Shown here piece after piece: positions 32,576 to 43,310 of a DNA stretch of 64,000 nt. The notes beneath the pieces are model-generated. The model was not told where the DNA came from. It saw only the letters and a list, made by a program, of their open reading frames with translations, and made no database searches. The DNA is from Tuctoria greenei (Eukaryota; Streptophyta; Magnoliopsida; Poales; Poaceae), in assembly GCA_036927565.1 (NCBI GenBank), contig JAYESD010000004.1, forward strand, positions 163,405,697 through 163,469,696, given 5' to 3'. Position numbers and translations under genes: made by a program. The number at the start of each line of letters is the position of its first letter. Positions within the stretch are counted from its first letter, which is position 1.

Positions 32576-34573
32576 TCAACGTATATTTTGTTTTTCCTGC
32601 ACTCTTAAGCCAAGAAAAATGGCCCCCGGACCTACTCCGGAGAAAGGTCGAGAGGGCTGGAGATCCGAAGGTCGGAGCTGAAGCTTGGTAAAAGCTTCAA
32701 AGCTTATGAGGTTCAGCCCCGAACCTCCGTCCACCATAACATGATGGAGCTGGATGTTATTAATGGTAGGAGATACCATCAAAGGTAAATGTCCAGCTCC
32801 GACCATGCTTCGAGGACAGTCCGAAGCATCAAAAGTGATGGATATGTCCATCCACTTTCGATGTGGCTCCGGTCTAGCTGTAGGAGCTACAGCGGCCATA
32901 TCCCGCCGCATAGTCTTAATGACGTGACGGGAGGTGATGTCCCATGACCCACCAAAAATGGTGTTCATGGTTTTCTGACGCTCGTTGTCAGAGACGTCAG
33001 AGTCGTTGTCGACGGAGGTGTAGACGGCCTTCAGGACCTTTTTGGGATCCTGAAACCCTAACTCCTCTTCAGCCGGAGCTTCGTTGACCTTCTGTTTTCC
33101 TTCCCTCTGTTGGAAAGGAGATCCTTCCCGGCGCTTGCTGTAGCGCTCGGCAAGGTTTTGGACCTCCCGGCAGTCTTCCAAACTGTGGCTGCCCGTTTTG
33201 TGAATGGGACACCACACTTTGGGTTTGCCACCATCTTCGGGGGACGGTCGAGGTCGCTTCTCGGTGCGTGGCCCCCGGCCACCAGGAGTTGCAGTAGCTG
33301 CAACGTTGGATGTGCCGGTCGACGACTTCTTCTTGACGTGGGTCTTCTTTTTCTTCTTGCCACCCTCGGAGGCAGCAACTTCTTCTTTAGAGGATTTCTT
33401 GTGATCCTCCGAGGCTGGTTTGGAGTGCATTTCACGGCCCTCCGCAGCTCTGGCACATTTGTCTGCCAGGCTGAAGATTTCTGTGACGCTGGTGATCTCT
33501 TTGATCGCCAGCTTCTCCAACATCTTCTTGTCCCGTACGCCCTGTCTGAATGCCACGATGACAGAAGCGCTTGAGATAGAAGGGATTGTGTTGCGTACCT
33601 GAGAGAACCTCTGGATGAAGGACCGCAAAGATTCTCCCCCTTTTTGCACGACCGCAAAAAGATCCAGTTCAGTGCCTGGTCGGGTGTATGAACTCCCGAA
33701 GTTGGCAGTGAACTGACGGCACAACTCTTCCCAACTATTGATAGAGTTGGGTGGAAGGCTCATAAACCAGGACCTGGCAGTCCCGGTTAAGGCCACGGGA
33801 AAGTAGTTGGCCATTACAGCCTCGTTTCCTCCAGCTGCCAAGATTGCAGTGGAGTATATCTGAAGGAATTCAGCGGGATTGACAGTCCCGTCGAATTTTT
33901 CCGGCAGGTGTGGCCAGAACTTCTGTGGCCATCTAACCATGCGCAGGTGCATGGCTAGGGCTGAACAGCCTCCTCCTACTCCTTCCAGAGTAAAAAGGTC
34001 CTGAGCTTCCCGTCTTTCACGAGCACGCTCGATGTGGACACGGCCATCCTGTTGGCGGTATCGGCGATACAACTCCGCCCGGAGGTCATGAGTTGAAAGC
34101 CTAGATACCGTATGGGTACGTCGTGCCCCGGAGGGCAACGATGTCACCTGCTGTGACGCAGAACGTCTCCTATTGTTGGAGACGTGCGGACCAAGTCTCC
34201 CAGACAAAGTCCACCGCTGCGATGGGGCTCGTCCGGAAGGAGGAGGTCCTTGGTTGTTGAGGTGTTCGGCCGCTGCTGCGACCAAATGCTCCACATCGGC
34301 CCTCCACTGCTCCATTGCATCTCGAGATGCGTCCGGAGGTGGTGGTCGTTGGAGAAGAGCACGCGCTGCATGGAGCGCATGTTCCGGGTTGTCATGACTT
34401 GCTGACGCAGTCAGTGACGCCGGAGCACCATCGCGTTGTCCAGCACGATTCGCCGGAGAAGACGGTGGTGGTGGGAGAGTGGCTCCTGCTGGTGGTTGCC
34501 TGTTGGAGGGATTGCCCTCAACAGCTTGAACAGTAGGTTGGCCATTAGATGATCCAGTCGCGGAGTTCACCAT
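32576..34573 (-). CDS. gag: Element B gag with truncated protease
   Basis: It is open from ATG 34573 (MVNSATGSSNGQPTV) for 665 codons. Retrotrans_gag core motifs are HLPEKFDGTVNPAEFLQIYS, ARSWFMSLPPNSINSWEELC and FIQRFSQVRNTIPS. Then come a Lys-rich basic stretch and a zinc-knuckle variant CPIHKTGSHSLEDC (Cys-His-His-Cys). The protease start VMVDGGSGLNLISFEAF keeps the DGGS active-site form, but the frame leaves protease sequence at the deletion junction (about 32619) and ends 15 codons later. Unlike A, gag has no internal stop, so B could supply Gag. A corresponding A codon at 38893 is a stop where B has Gln. Confidence 0.88.
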   Translation of the reverse strand: MVNSATGSSNGQPTVQAVEGNPSNRQPPAGATLPPPPSSPANRAGQRDGAPASLTASASHDNPEHALHAARALLQRPPPPDASRDAMEQWRADVEHLVAAAAEHLNNQGPPPSGRAPSQRWTLSGRLGPHVSNNRRRSASQQVTSLPSGARRTHTVSRLSTHDLRAELYRRYRQQDGRVHIERARERREAQDLFTLEGVGGGCSALAMHLRMVRWPQKFWPHLPEKFDGTVNPAEFLQIYSTAILAAGGNEAVMANYFPVALTGTARSWFMSLPPNSINSWEELCRQFTANFGSSYTRPGTELDLFAVVQKGGESLRSFIQRFSQVRNTIPSISSASVIVAFRQGVRDKKMLEKLAIKEITSVTEIFSLADKCARAAEGREMHSKPASEDHKKSSKEEVAASEGGKKKKKTHVKKKSSTGTSNVAATATPGGRGPRTEKRPRPSPEDGGKPKVWCPIHKTGSHSLEDCREVQNLAERYSKRREGSPFQQREGKQKVNEAPAEEELGFQDPKKVLKAVYTSVDNDSDVSDNERQKTMNTIFGGSWDITSRHVIKTMRRDMAAVAPTARPEPHRKWMDISITFDASDCPRSMVGAGHLPLMVSPTINNIQLHHVMVDGGSGLNLISFEAFTKLQLRPSDLQPSRPFSGVGPGAIFLGLRVQEKQNIR
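32618..32620. other. Deletion junction that removed pol from element B
   Basis: B reads GCCAAGAAAAATGGCCCCCGG. A reads GCCAAGAAAAACAATAAA at 25015 and GGAGTAATGGCCCCCGG at 37907. The overlap is only two A's, which suggests end-joining or template switching rather than homologous recombination. Confidence 0.85.
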
Positions 34574-34613
34574 TCTCGAAAATCTGAGGCGCACCCCTAC
34601 ATGGCGCGCCAAC

Positions 34614-35436
34614 TGTCGACTGTTGGAGTCGGCAGATCTCCTAACACACCCAAAGTGTCGAAGGAGTTCGTAGTTCGGTGTGGGCGCGCGGAGACTCAAG
34701 AAGGTTAATTGCGGTTTAACACTGGAGACACTAGGATTTACGTGGTTCGGGCCGCTTGAGCGTAACACCCTACTCCACGGGGATGTTGATGTTGTATTGG
34801 CTTATCACGTATGATCTACCATCCGTGTCTCTATGTATCGTTGGCCTGTCCTTTTATAGTACAAAGACAGGCCGTTACAAGCTGCCTGGCCCGACATGTG
34901 GCCCTGGCGGTTACTAATATTGATACACGATTAATTGTTGTTAATGAGCCTGTAACGGGCTTCGACAGTGCCGTTACAGGCGTTAAGATCGTCCGTTTAA
35001 GTGTCATTAATATGGCATTAATGACATTTAAACAGGTCTTGAAACCCTTGGCTCTCCTTTGAAGATCCGGAGCAGTTACAAGGTCTCCCGGAGGTTAGAG
35101 GTGGCTTGCTCCGATGTTTAGACATGTGGCAGCTCTGGAGCTTGCTGCGGGAAGCAGGAAGCTCCGAGGCTACTTGACACGTGTCAGGTCCGGAGCTTCT
35201 CTCGGTCAGGGGTTAGGTCCGGAGGTGTCGTTTCGGTACTCAGTCCGGTGCTTCCCCCTTGTGGGCGGTAGCTCCGGTTCGGTAGTACACGTGGCGACCT
35301 AGGGATTAACCATGTTGGAAAAGCTGGTCCGGTCATGTCTGACAAGTGGGCCTCCGAGGGTATTCAACTCGAGTAGTCGTCCTTCCCCTGAGATCTTTGT
35401 AATCTCAGGGGGTGTACGGTTTTTAGGGTACCGACA
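34614..35436 (-). repeat. Element B 5' LTR
   Basis: On the minus strand this is the promoter LTR. The primer site at its 3' side (34594-34611) reads TGGCGCGCCATGTAGGGG, with one change from A. Confidence 0.92.
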
Positions 35437-35441
35437 GTCTA

Positions 35442-37467
35442 GGACTTCAAAGTCCTTCTGAAGCCTCTGGACTTCAAGGAGGTAAGCAGCTAGCTGGAGA
35501 TTATTGCAGGAGCATTCACCCTTCACCTGCTTGATGATGAGCTGTGAATCTCCTTTGACCAGCAGTTGCTTGACACCGTATGACAGTGCCACCTTTAGCC
35601 CGCAGATGAGTGCTTCATACTCTGCCATGTTGTTGGTTGCCTTGAAGTCAAGGTGTACCATGTATTTTACCTTCTCCCCAGTCGGTGCAAGGAGAAGGAT
35701 TCCAGCACCGGCCCCCTGCTTCTGCATGGAGCCATCGAAGTAAAGAGTCCAATGAGGCTCGGTGAAGGTTGGAACTTGATGTTCCGTCTTCTGCTTGCTG
35801 GGGCCCCCAGGGTTTGATGGAGAGGGAGTCCATTCCGCCACGAAATCTGCAAACGCTTGACTCTTGATTGCTTGTCTTGAAATAAATTCAAGATCGAATT
35901 CAGCCAATTCCGCTGCCCACTTTGCAATATTCCCAGTTGAATTGGGATTATGCAGGATCGCTCGAAGTGGATAAGAGGTCACCACCGAGACTTTGTGAGC
36001 TTGGAAGTAGTGTCGGAGCTTCCTAGAGGCAATAAGAACTGCATAAAGCAGCTTATGCACCTCTAGGTATCGAGTCTTGGCATCATGTAATACTTCACTA
36101 ATGAAGTATACCGGACGTTGAATGGTCTGGACCCTCCCGGAGGGGTCCGGAGCTTCCTCTCTATTGATCCGGATCCTGTCGGAGGAGTCCAGATTCTCTT
36201 CAGGGACCTCCGGGTTCTGGCTGGAGGAACCTGGAGCTTCTTCAGAAATGACTTGGACCCTCTCGGAGGGGTCTGAGTCTTCTGAAGTGACTTCTTGTGG
36301 ATTTGAGTCTGGGAGCTGGGACCCAGACTCACTTTCAGGGACCTCCGGACCCTCCCGAAGGGGTCTGGATTCCTGATTATGGGATAGTTCTGGTCTCTCC
36401 GCAACCAGAACCATACTGACAACCTCGTCAGTAGCTGAAATGTAAAGTAGCAAGGGCTCACCAGGGTTTGGAGCTACCAGAATTGGTAGGGTAGTGAGGA
36501 ACTGTTTCAGCTCCTGGAATGCCTTCTTTGCTTCTTCGGACCATTGGAATGGTCCAGACTTCCTCAACAACTTGAAGAAGGGGAGCGACCATTCCGCCAG
36601 TCTTGATATGAACCGACTGAGGGCAGCTAGGCACCCAGTTAACTTTTGGACGTCTTTGATGCGGGTTGGTGGCCGCATCTCTTCAATGGCTTTTATCTTC
36701 GCCGGATTAGCTTCTATGCCCCGGTGACTTACCAGGAACCCCAGAAGTTTTCCGGAGCTAACCCCGAAGACACACTTGTCTGGGTTTAGCTTCGTGCGGG
36801 TGGCCCGTAGCTTGTCGAAGACAGCCTGCAAGGTGTCCAATAGGGACTCCTTATTCTTGACCTTGACCACGATGTCATCGACGTACACTTCCACTATATC
36901 TCTGATGAGTTCTTCAAAAGTTTTGTACATAGCTCGTACAAAAGTTGAAGTTGCATTCTTGAGACCAAATGGCATGGCTGTGTAACAATACAATCCATCT
37001 ACTGTGATGAAGGAAGTATGCTCTTCATCCTCCCTAGACATCCTGATTTGATGATACCCAGAATATGCGTCTAGGAAACACAGTAACTCACACCCAGAGG
37101 TGGAATCCACTATCTGATCTATTCTAGGTAGTGGAAATGGATCTTTTGGACATGCCTTATTCAGTGTGGTGTAGTCGATGCACATCCGAAGCTTCCCGTC
37201 GGCCTTGGGCACAACGACTGGGTTTGCCAGCCATTTTGGATGGAAGACTTCTCGGATGAATCCGGCTTCGAGCAACTTCTTCACTTCTTGTCGGATGAAG
37301 TTCTGTCGCTCTACGGATTGCTTCCGAGGCTTCTGATGCACAGGCCGAGCATCGGGGTAAATCTTCAGATTGTGCTCAATCACTTCCCTAGGGATCCCAG
37401 GCATTTGTGACGGTTGCCAGGCAAACACGCCAACATTAGCCCGGAGGAAAGTGATGAGCGCGAGTTC
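35442..37467 (-). pseudogene. pol: Element A pol, part 1: reverse transcriptase and two RNase H domains
   Basis: Reading leftward: WQPSQMPGIPREVIEH, then RT with PLPRIDQIVDS, MPFGLKNATSTF and the catalytic VEVYVDDIVV, then the thumb and connection. The first RNase H fold (LLLYISATDEVVSM) lacks the catalytic Asp, as is usual in Tat elements. A Ser/Pro/Glu-rich insert (36115-36395) interrupts it. The second, archaeal-type RNase H has WTLYFDGS, NNMAEYEALICGL and VKGDSQLIIKQ, the expected acidic residues. The frame meets element B at 35441 and continues at 27217. A TAG at 37468-37470 separates it from protease in the same frame, either a mutation or a readthrough site. Confidence 0.92.
36115..36395 (-). 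repeat. Acidic Ser/Pro/Glu-rich insert with short palindromes inside RNase H of A
   Basis: About 90 codons of degenerate repeats (EEAPDPSGRVQ, EENLDSSDRIRI) lie where the family normally has a short loop. At DNA level, copies of the near-palindrome GGACCCTCYCGRAGGGGTC recur at about 36128, 36251 and 36346. The frame is kept open. Confidence 0.7.
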
Positions 37468-38892
37468 CTATTTGTCGTTCAACCCTCCCGATATGCGGGT
37501 GGTTTGAGCGGCATCGGAACCAATTTGGACGACCTTGACGGGAATGTCGGTGTCGCCGCTTGGCTGCACACGTGGTGCAGAGGTTGAGCCCCGTTGACGA
37601 ATGCTCGGGGGTTTTGGAGCTTGCTCCTGTCTGGAGTCCTCCTCTTGCGCCGTGGTTAATGCATGGAGCTCCTCCAGAGCAGTTACCCCGGCGGTGCGAT
37701 CTCCGTGGATCCGGAGAACGCCTACTGGTGTTGGCATCTTCAACACCAAGTATCCATAATGAGCAGCTGCCATAAATTTGTATAAGGCAGGTCTACCCAA
37801 GATGGCGTTGAATGGTAAGTTGATCTGAGCGACGTCGAAGACCAACTTCTCGGTGCGATACTTCTCCCGTGTCCCGAAGGTAACGGGGAGAGTTATAGCT
37901 CCGAGTGGAGTAATGGCCCCCGGACCTACTCTGGAGAAAGGTCGAGAGGGCTGGAGATCCGAAGGTCGGAGCTGAAGCTTGGTAAAAGCTTCAAAGCTTA
38001 TGAGGTTCAGCCCCGAACCTCCGTCCACCATAACATGATGGAGCTGGATGTTATTAATGGTAGGAGATACCATCAAAGGTAACTGTCCAGCTCCGACCAT
38101 GCTTCGAGGACAGTCTGAAGCATCAAAAGTGATGGATATGTCCATCCACTTTCGATGTGGCTCCGGTCTAGCTGTAGGAGCTACAGCGGCCATATCCCGT
38201 CGCATAGTCTTAATGACGCGACGGGAGGTGATGTCCCATGACCCACCAAAAATGGTGTTCATGGTTTTTCGACGCTCGTTGTCAGAGACGTCAGAGTCGT
38301 TGTCGACGGAGGTGTAGACGGCCTTCAGGACCTTTTTGGGATCCTGAAACCCTAACTCCTCTTCAGCCGGAGCTTCGTCGACCTTCTGTTTTCCTTCCCT
38401 CTGTCGGAAAGGAGATCCTTCCCGGTGCTTGCTGTAGCGCTCGGCAAGGTTTTGGACCTCCCGGCAGTCTTCCAAATTGTGGCTGCCCGTTTTGTGAATG
38501 GGACACCACACTTTGGGTTTGCCACCATCTTCGGGAGACGGTCGAGGTCGCTTCTCGGGGCGTGGCCCCCGGCCACCAGGAGTTGCAGTAGCTGCAACGT
38601 TGGATGTGCCGGCCGACGGCTTCTTCTTGTCGTGGGTCTTCTTTTTCTTCTTGCCACCCTCGGAGGCAGCAACTTCTTCTTTAGAGGATTTCTTGTGATC
38701 CTCCGAGGCTGGTTTGGAGTGCATTTCACGGCCCTCCGCAGCTCTGGCACATTTGTCTGCCAGGCTGAAGAGTTCCGTGACGCTGGTGATCTCTTTGATC
38801 GCCAGCTTCTCCAACATCTTCTTGTCCCGTACGTCCTGTCTGAATGCCACGATGACAGAAGCGCTTGAGATAGAAGGGATTGTGTTGGGTAC
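37468..38892 (-). pseudogene. Element A gag C-terminus and protease
   Basis: In the same frame as the gag start, it resumes after the stop at 38893. It contains the basic Lys-rich linker, the CHHC knuckle CPIHKTGSHNLEDC and protease with HHVMVDGGSGLNL, followed by ITLPVTFGT and FNAILGRPALYKFMA (complete protease fold, unlike B). It ends at TAG 37468-37470, after which RT continues in frame. Confidence 0.85.
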
Positions 38893-39867
38893 CTAAGAGA
38901 ACCTCTGGATGAAGGACCGCAAAGATTCTCCCCCTTTTTGCACGACCGCAAAAAGATCCAGTTCAGTGCCTGGTCGGGTGTATGAACTCCCGAAGTTGGC
39001 AGTGAACTGACGGCACAACTCTTCCCAACTGTTGATAGAGTTGGGTGGAAGGCTCATAAACCAGGACCTGGCAGTCCCGGTTAAGGCCACTGGAAAGTAG
39101 TTGGCCATTACAGCCTCGTTTCCTCCACCTGCCAAGATTGCAGTGGAGTATATCTGAAGGAATTCAGCGGGATTGACAGTCCCGTCGAATTTTTCCGGCA
39201 GGTGTGGCCGGAACTTCTGTGGCCATCTAACCATGCGCAGGTGCATGGCTAGGGCTGAACAGCCTCCTCCTACTCCTTCCAGAGTAGAAAGGTCCTGAGC
39301 TTCCCGTCTTTCACGAGCACGCTCGATGTGGACACGGCCATCCTGTTGGCGGTATCGGCGATCCAACTCCGCCCGGAGGTCATGAGTTGAAAGCCTAGAT
39401 ACCGTATGGGTACGTCGTGCCCCGGAGGGCAACGATGTCACCTGTTGTGACGCAGAACGTCTCCTATTGTTGGAGACATGCGGACCAAGTCTCCCAGACA
39501 AAGTCCGCCGCTGCGACGGGGCTCGTCCGGAAGGAGGAGGTCCTTGGTTGTTGAGGCGTTCGGCCGCTGCTGCGACCAAATGCTCCACATTGGCCCTCCA
39601 CTGCTCCATTGCATCTCGAGATGCGTCCGGAGGTGGTGGTCGTTGGAGAAGAGCACGCGCTGCATGGAGCGCATGTTCCGGGTTGTCATGACTTGCTGAC
39701 GCAGTCAGTGACGCCAAAGCACCATCGCGTTGTCCAGCACGATTCGCTGGAGAAGACGGTGGTGGTGGGAGAGTGGCTCCTGCTGGTGGTTGCCTGTTGG
39801 AGGGATTGCCCTCAACAGCTTCAACAGCAGGTTGGCCATTAGATGATCCAGCCGCAGAGTTCACCAT
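38893..39867 (-). pseudogene. gag: Element A gag N-terminus, ended by premature stop
   Basis: It starts at ATG 39867 (MVNSAAGSSNGQPAVEAVEG) and includes a Pro/Arg-rich head and the Retrotrans_gag core (HLPEKFDGTVNPAEF, ARSWFMSLPPN). The reading ends after ESLRSFIQRFS at a TAG where B has CAG. The rest of gag-protease continues in the same frame at 37468-38892. The start follows the 5' LTR (39908) by about 40 bases on the minus strand. Confidence 0.88.
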
Positions 39868-39887
39868 TCTCGAAAATCTGAGGCGCA

Positions 39888-39905
39888 CCCCTACCTGGCG
39901 CGCCA
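39888..39905 (-). other. Primer-binding site of element A
   Basis: The minus strand reads TGGCGCGCCAGGTAGGGG two bases after the LTR end (...GTCGACA|GT). It does not match initiator tRNA-Met. I suspect an elongator tRNA such as tRNA-Arg but cannot verify it. Confidence 0.65.
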
Positions 39906-39907
39906 AC

Positions 39908-40738
39908 TGTCGACTGTTGGAGTCGGCAGATCTCCTGACACAGCTAAAGTGTCGAAGGAGTTCGTAGTTCGGTGTGGGCGCGTGGAGACTCAAGAAGGTG
40001 AATTGCGGTTTAACACTGGAGACACTAGGATTTACGTGGTTCGGGCCGCCTGAGCGTAACACCCTACTCCATGGGGATGTTGATGTTGTATTGGCTTATC
40101 ACGTATGATCTACCGTCCGTGTCTCCCCTCCTCTGTGTATCGTCGGCCTGTCCTTTTATAGTACAAAGACAGGCCGTTACAAGCTGCCTGGCCCGACATG
40201 TGGCCCTGGCGGTTACTAATATTGATACACGATTAATTGTTGTTAATGAGCCTGTAACGGGCTTCGACGGTGCCGTTACAGGCGTTAAGATCGTCCGTTT
40301 AAGTGTCATTAATATGGCATTAATGACATTTAAACAGGTCTTGAAACCTTTGGCTCTCCTTTGAAGATCCGGAGCAGTTACAAGGTCTCCCGGAGGTTAG
40401 AGGCGGCTTGCTCCGATGTTTAGACATGTGGCAGCTCCGGAGCTTGCTGCGGGAAGCAGGAAGCTCCGGGGCTACTTGACACGTGTCAGGTCCGGAGCTT
40501 CTCTCGGTCAGGGGTTAGGTCCGGAGGTGTCGTTTCGGTACTCAGTCCGGTGCTTCCCCCTTGTGGGCGGTAGCTCCGGTTCGGTAGTACACGTGGCGAC
40601 CTAGGGATTAACCATGTTGGAAAAGCTGGTCCGGTCATGTCTGACAAGTGGGCCTCCGAGGGTATTCAACTCGAGTAGTCGTCCTTCCCCTGAGATCTTT
40701 GTAATCTCAGGGGGTGTACGGTTTTTAGGGTACCGACA
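39908..40738 (-). repeat. Element A 5' LTR
   Basis: It is 831 bp, carries the CCCCTCCT unit (about 40126) like the A 3' LTR, and is directly followed by the TSD AAGTC (40739-40743) and the resumed pol of element C. Confidence 0.94.
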
Positions 40739-40743
40739 AAGTC

Positions 40744-42352
40744 CTTCAAGGGGCGTAAGTACTCGTTCCCGCCACATTGCCTCATTTTGTGAGCACTACT
40801 CGTTTGTTTCGTGTGTAGAACCCACTCACATTGAGGAAGCGCTCCAAGACCCAAATTGGGTGATGGCCATGCAAGAAGAACTCAACAACTTCATCCGCAA
40901 TGAAGTTTGGGTGTTGGAGGAGCGACCCAAGGACAAGAACGTCATCGGAACAAAGTGGGTGTACCGCAACAAACAAGACGAGAATGGCGTTGTGGTCCGC
41001 AACAAGGCCAGACTTGTGGCCAAAGGGTTCTCGCAAGTTGAAGGATTAGACTTTGGGGAGACATTTGCTCCGGTCGCCCGGTTGGAGGCAATTTGTATTC
41101 TCTTGCTTTTGCTTCACATCATAATATTACCCTTTATCAAATGGATGTGAAAAGTGCCTTTCTCAATGGCTACATTAATGAGCTTGTTTATGTTGAACAA
41201 CCTCCCGGGTTTGAAGATCCGAGGAATCCTAACCATGTGTATAGGTTGCACAAGGCGCTCTACGGGCTCAAGCAAGCACCTAGGGCGTGGTATGAACGAC
41301 TACGGGACTTCCTCATCATGCAAGGATTTAAGATCGGGAGGGTGGACACCACACTCTTCACCAAAGACATCAACGGAGATTTGTTCATTTGTCAAATTTA
41401 TGTTGATGATATTATCTTTGGTTCAACTAACGAAGCTTTTAGCCATGAGTTTGGCAAAATGATGTCTAGGGAATTCGAGATGTCAATGATTGGAGATCTC
41501 AACTTCTTCCTTGGATTCCAAATCAAGCAACTTCAAGAGGGAACCTTCGTCTACCAAGAGAAATACACCAAGGACCTCTTGAAGAAATTTGAGATGGGAG
41601 ATTGTAGCTCAAGAAGCACTCCAATGGCAACAAATTGCCATCTCGATGCGGATAAGGACGGTAAACCTATTGACCAATCTCACTACCGCTCTATGATTGG
41701 TTCATTGCTTTATCTTACCGCATCTAGGCCCGATATAATGTTTAGTGTATGCTTATGTGCTCGCTTTCAAGCGGCTCCTAAAGAATCGCATAAGAAGGCG
41801 GTCTTTAGGATACTTAGGTATCTTAAGCATACCCCTAGTATGGGCTTGTGGTACCCTAAAGGTACAACCTTCCAACTCTTGGGATACTCAGATTCGGACT
41901 TTGCCGGATGCCGCGTGGATCGCAAGAGTACCTCCGGTGGGTGCCACTTGCTTGAGCGTTCCCTAGTGTCTTGGTCTAGCAAAAAGCAAAATTTCGTGGC
42001 TTTGTCCACCGCGGAGGCAGAGTATATAGCGGCCGGTGCATGTTGTGCCCAAATTCTATATATGAAGCAAACCCTTTTGGACTTTGGAATTAAATTTGGT
42101 TGTGTGCCTCTCCTTTGTGACAATGAAAGTGCGGTTAAGATAGCTAGAAACCCCGTTCAACACTCCCGCACTAAGCACATTGATATTCGCCATCACTTCT
42201 TGTGGGATCATGAGGCTAAAGGAGACATCTCTTTGCAAGGTGTTAGATCCGAAGAACAATTGGCGGATATCTTCACTAAACCACTTGATGAGAAAACCTT
42301 TTCTAGACTTAGAAATGAATTAAATGTGCTAGATGCATCTAACGTCATGTAA
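40744..42352 (+). pseudogene. pol: Element C pol, part 2: reverse transcriptase and RNase H
   Basis: It resumes the C frame after element A. RT (RVT_2 type) has NEVWVLEERPKDKNVIGTKW, RLVAKGFSQ, YQMDVKSAFLNG, LYGLKQAPRAWYERL and the catalytic ICQIYVDDIIFGS. RNase H has GYSDSDFAGC, STAEAEYIAA and NESAVKIARNP, ending LADIFTKPLDEKTF and ASNVM. One frame shift, near 41100, fits a single lost base in the segment before YQMDV. From there it is open to the stop at 42352. RT/RNase H copies genomic RNA into cDNA. Confidence 0.93.
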
Positions 42353-42914
42353 ATTGCCATGTTCATGTAAGGATGCATATCATATAGGTCTTGTCTAACT
42401 CCCAAAGGATAGGGGCGAGCTAGAAATAGTTTTCCCTGAGGAAGCCTTCGGAAGGTTTAAACTTGGCAAGATAGATTTATTTTATGCCTTGCATGATCCC
42501 TGCCATATAAACTTGCACTCATTTAATCTCCTGCACTGTAATTTGTTTGGCATTGCATACGGTAGATTGTCACAAAGGGGAACCCACCTCATGAGAAGGA
42601 GACTTGTTTGAAATGCAATATCTCAACTCATATAAGGTGGAAAGAACAAAATGTTAGGTACGTTAATGCCTAAAGGAACATGCTTCAAAGAGATAGAAGT
42701 CTTCATACTCTACCTCACAAAGCATGGGCCTTACATTTTATTTGGATATTTTTTTCCTCCATTTTTCTCGGTGTTCCATTTGCTTTAAGGTCTAGCCAAG
42801 TTATTGGCATACTAGTATTTTTGAGGGGTAAGGGGTTGCCCAAAAAGTCCTAAGACATGTGTTTCCCATTGTTTGATTGTTTGGTCAAAGGACATATATG
42901 GGATGTTGGTGTTT
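42353..42914. other. Noncoding stretch after pol of element C
   Basis: It is moderately AT-rich, with no open frame of note and no recognisable domain or repeat. Confidence 0.6.
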
Positions 42915-43310
42915 AGTTTCATCGGATTATCCGATGCCTAGGTCCTTCCCCCATCGGATCAGCAGGTGTTCAAAATCCAAGTGCCAGTTAAGTCAATATC
43001 CAAAATTGACCGATGAGTTCAAACAGAAAAACATCGGTCCATCCGATGTTCACAAATCTGAAACCTTGATGAATTCCACCGATGCTTTTTCATCTAACGT
43101 CGGACCATCCGGTGTCAACTTCCCTCTCCTGAATACCCTTACTGTGCCATTCATCCGATGATCAAAACCCTAAACGTCGGTCCATCCGATGTCTTCAGTG
43201 ACTCTTTGACTAACCATAATGTACTATTCGACCGATGTACACATCGATAAGCATCGGTCCATCCGGTGTTTAAAAAACGGCTAGGGTTTGGGATCCACTA
43301 TTTAAACTCG
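42915..43310 (+). promoter_or_regulatory. Palindrome array and TATA-like site upstream of the extra ORF of element C
   Basis: About nine copies of CATCGGTCCATCCGATG-type motifs (for example 42918, 42953, 43032, 43173 and 43253), the same family as in LTR C, end about 30 bp before CTATTTAAACTCG (43299-43311). A GC-rich 5' UTR-like block (43310-43770) follows. This arrangement copies the LTR's enhancer-TATA order. Confidence 0.6.

Larger units (their letters stand above)
27218..35436 (-). mobile_element. Ty3/gypsy element B: gag-only derivative of A's family, nested in A
   Basis: The LTRs are 27218-28040 and 34614-35436 (823 bp each, about 14-15 differences by eye). The TSD is GTCTA at 27213-27217 and 35437-35441. 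The internal region equals A's 20440-25024 (antisense gene side) joined directly to A's 37914-39907 (gag side). Everything between (RT, both RNases H, integrase, half of protease) is absent. The gag-side segments in A and B are both 1,994 bp. B would need pol from a relative such as A to move. Its complete TSD and paired LTRs show that it did transpose. Confidence 0.93.
19609..40738 (-). mobile_element. Ty3/gypsy Tat-lineage element A, nested in C, minus strand
   Basis: The LTRs are 19609-20439 and 39908-40738 (831 bp each, about 10 differences by eye). The TSD is AAGTC at 19604-19608 and 40739-40743. On the minus strand the order is gag (39867), protease, RT, RNase H, a second archaeal-type RNase H, integrase (to 25701), then a region with a spliced gene on the opposite strand (20972-24440). 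A double RNase H and an antisense ORF between integrase and 3' LTR place it in the Tat group, like maize Grande and rice RIRE2. Element B plus TSD interrupts the second RNase H at 35441/27213. Without B it is about 12,906 bp. Gag and pol each carry a nonsense codon. Confidence 0.93.

Noticed and set aside
20440..32619. Two near-identical 4.6-kb blocks (20440-25024 and 28041-32619) as a segmental duplication
   Set aside because: LTR ends and separate 5-bp TSDs show two insertions of one element family, not a duplication of the locus.
36122..36376. Plus-strand Ser/Gly-rich frame
   Set aside because: Reverse reading of the acidic repeat insert in RNase H of element A.
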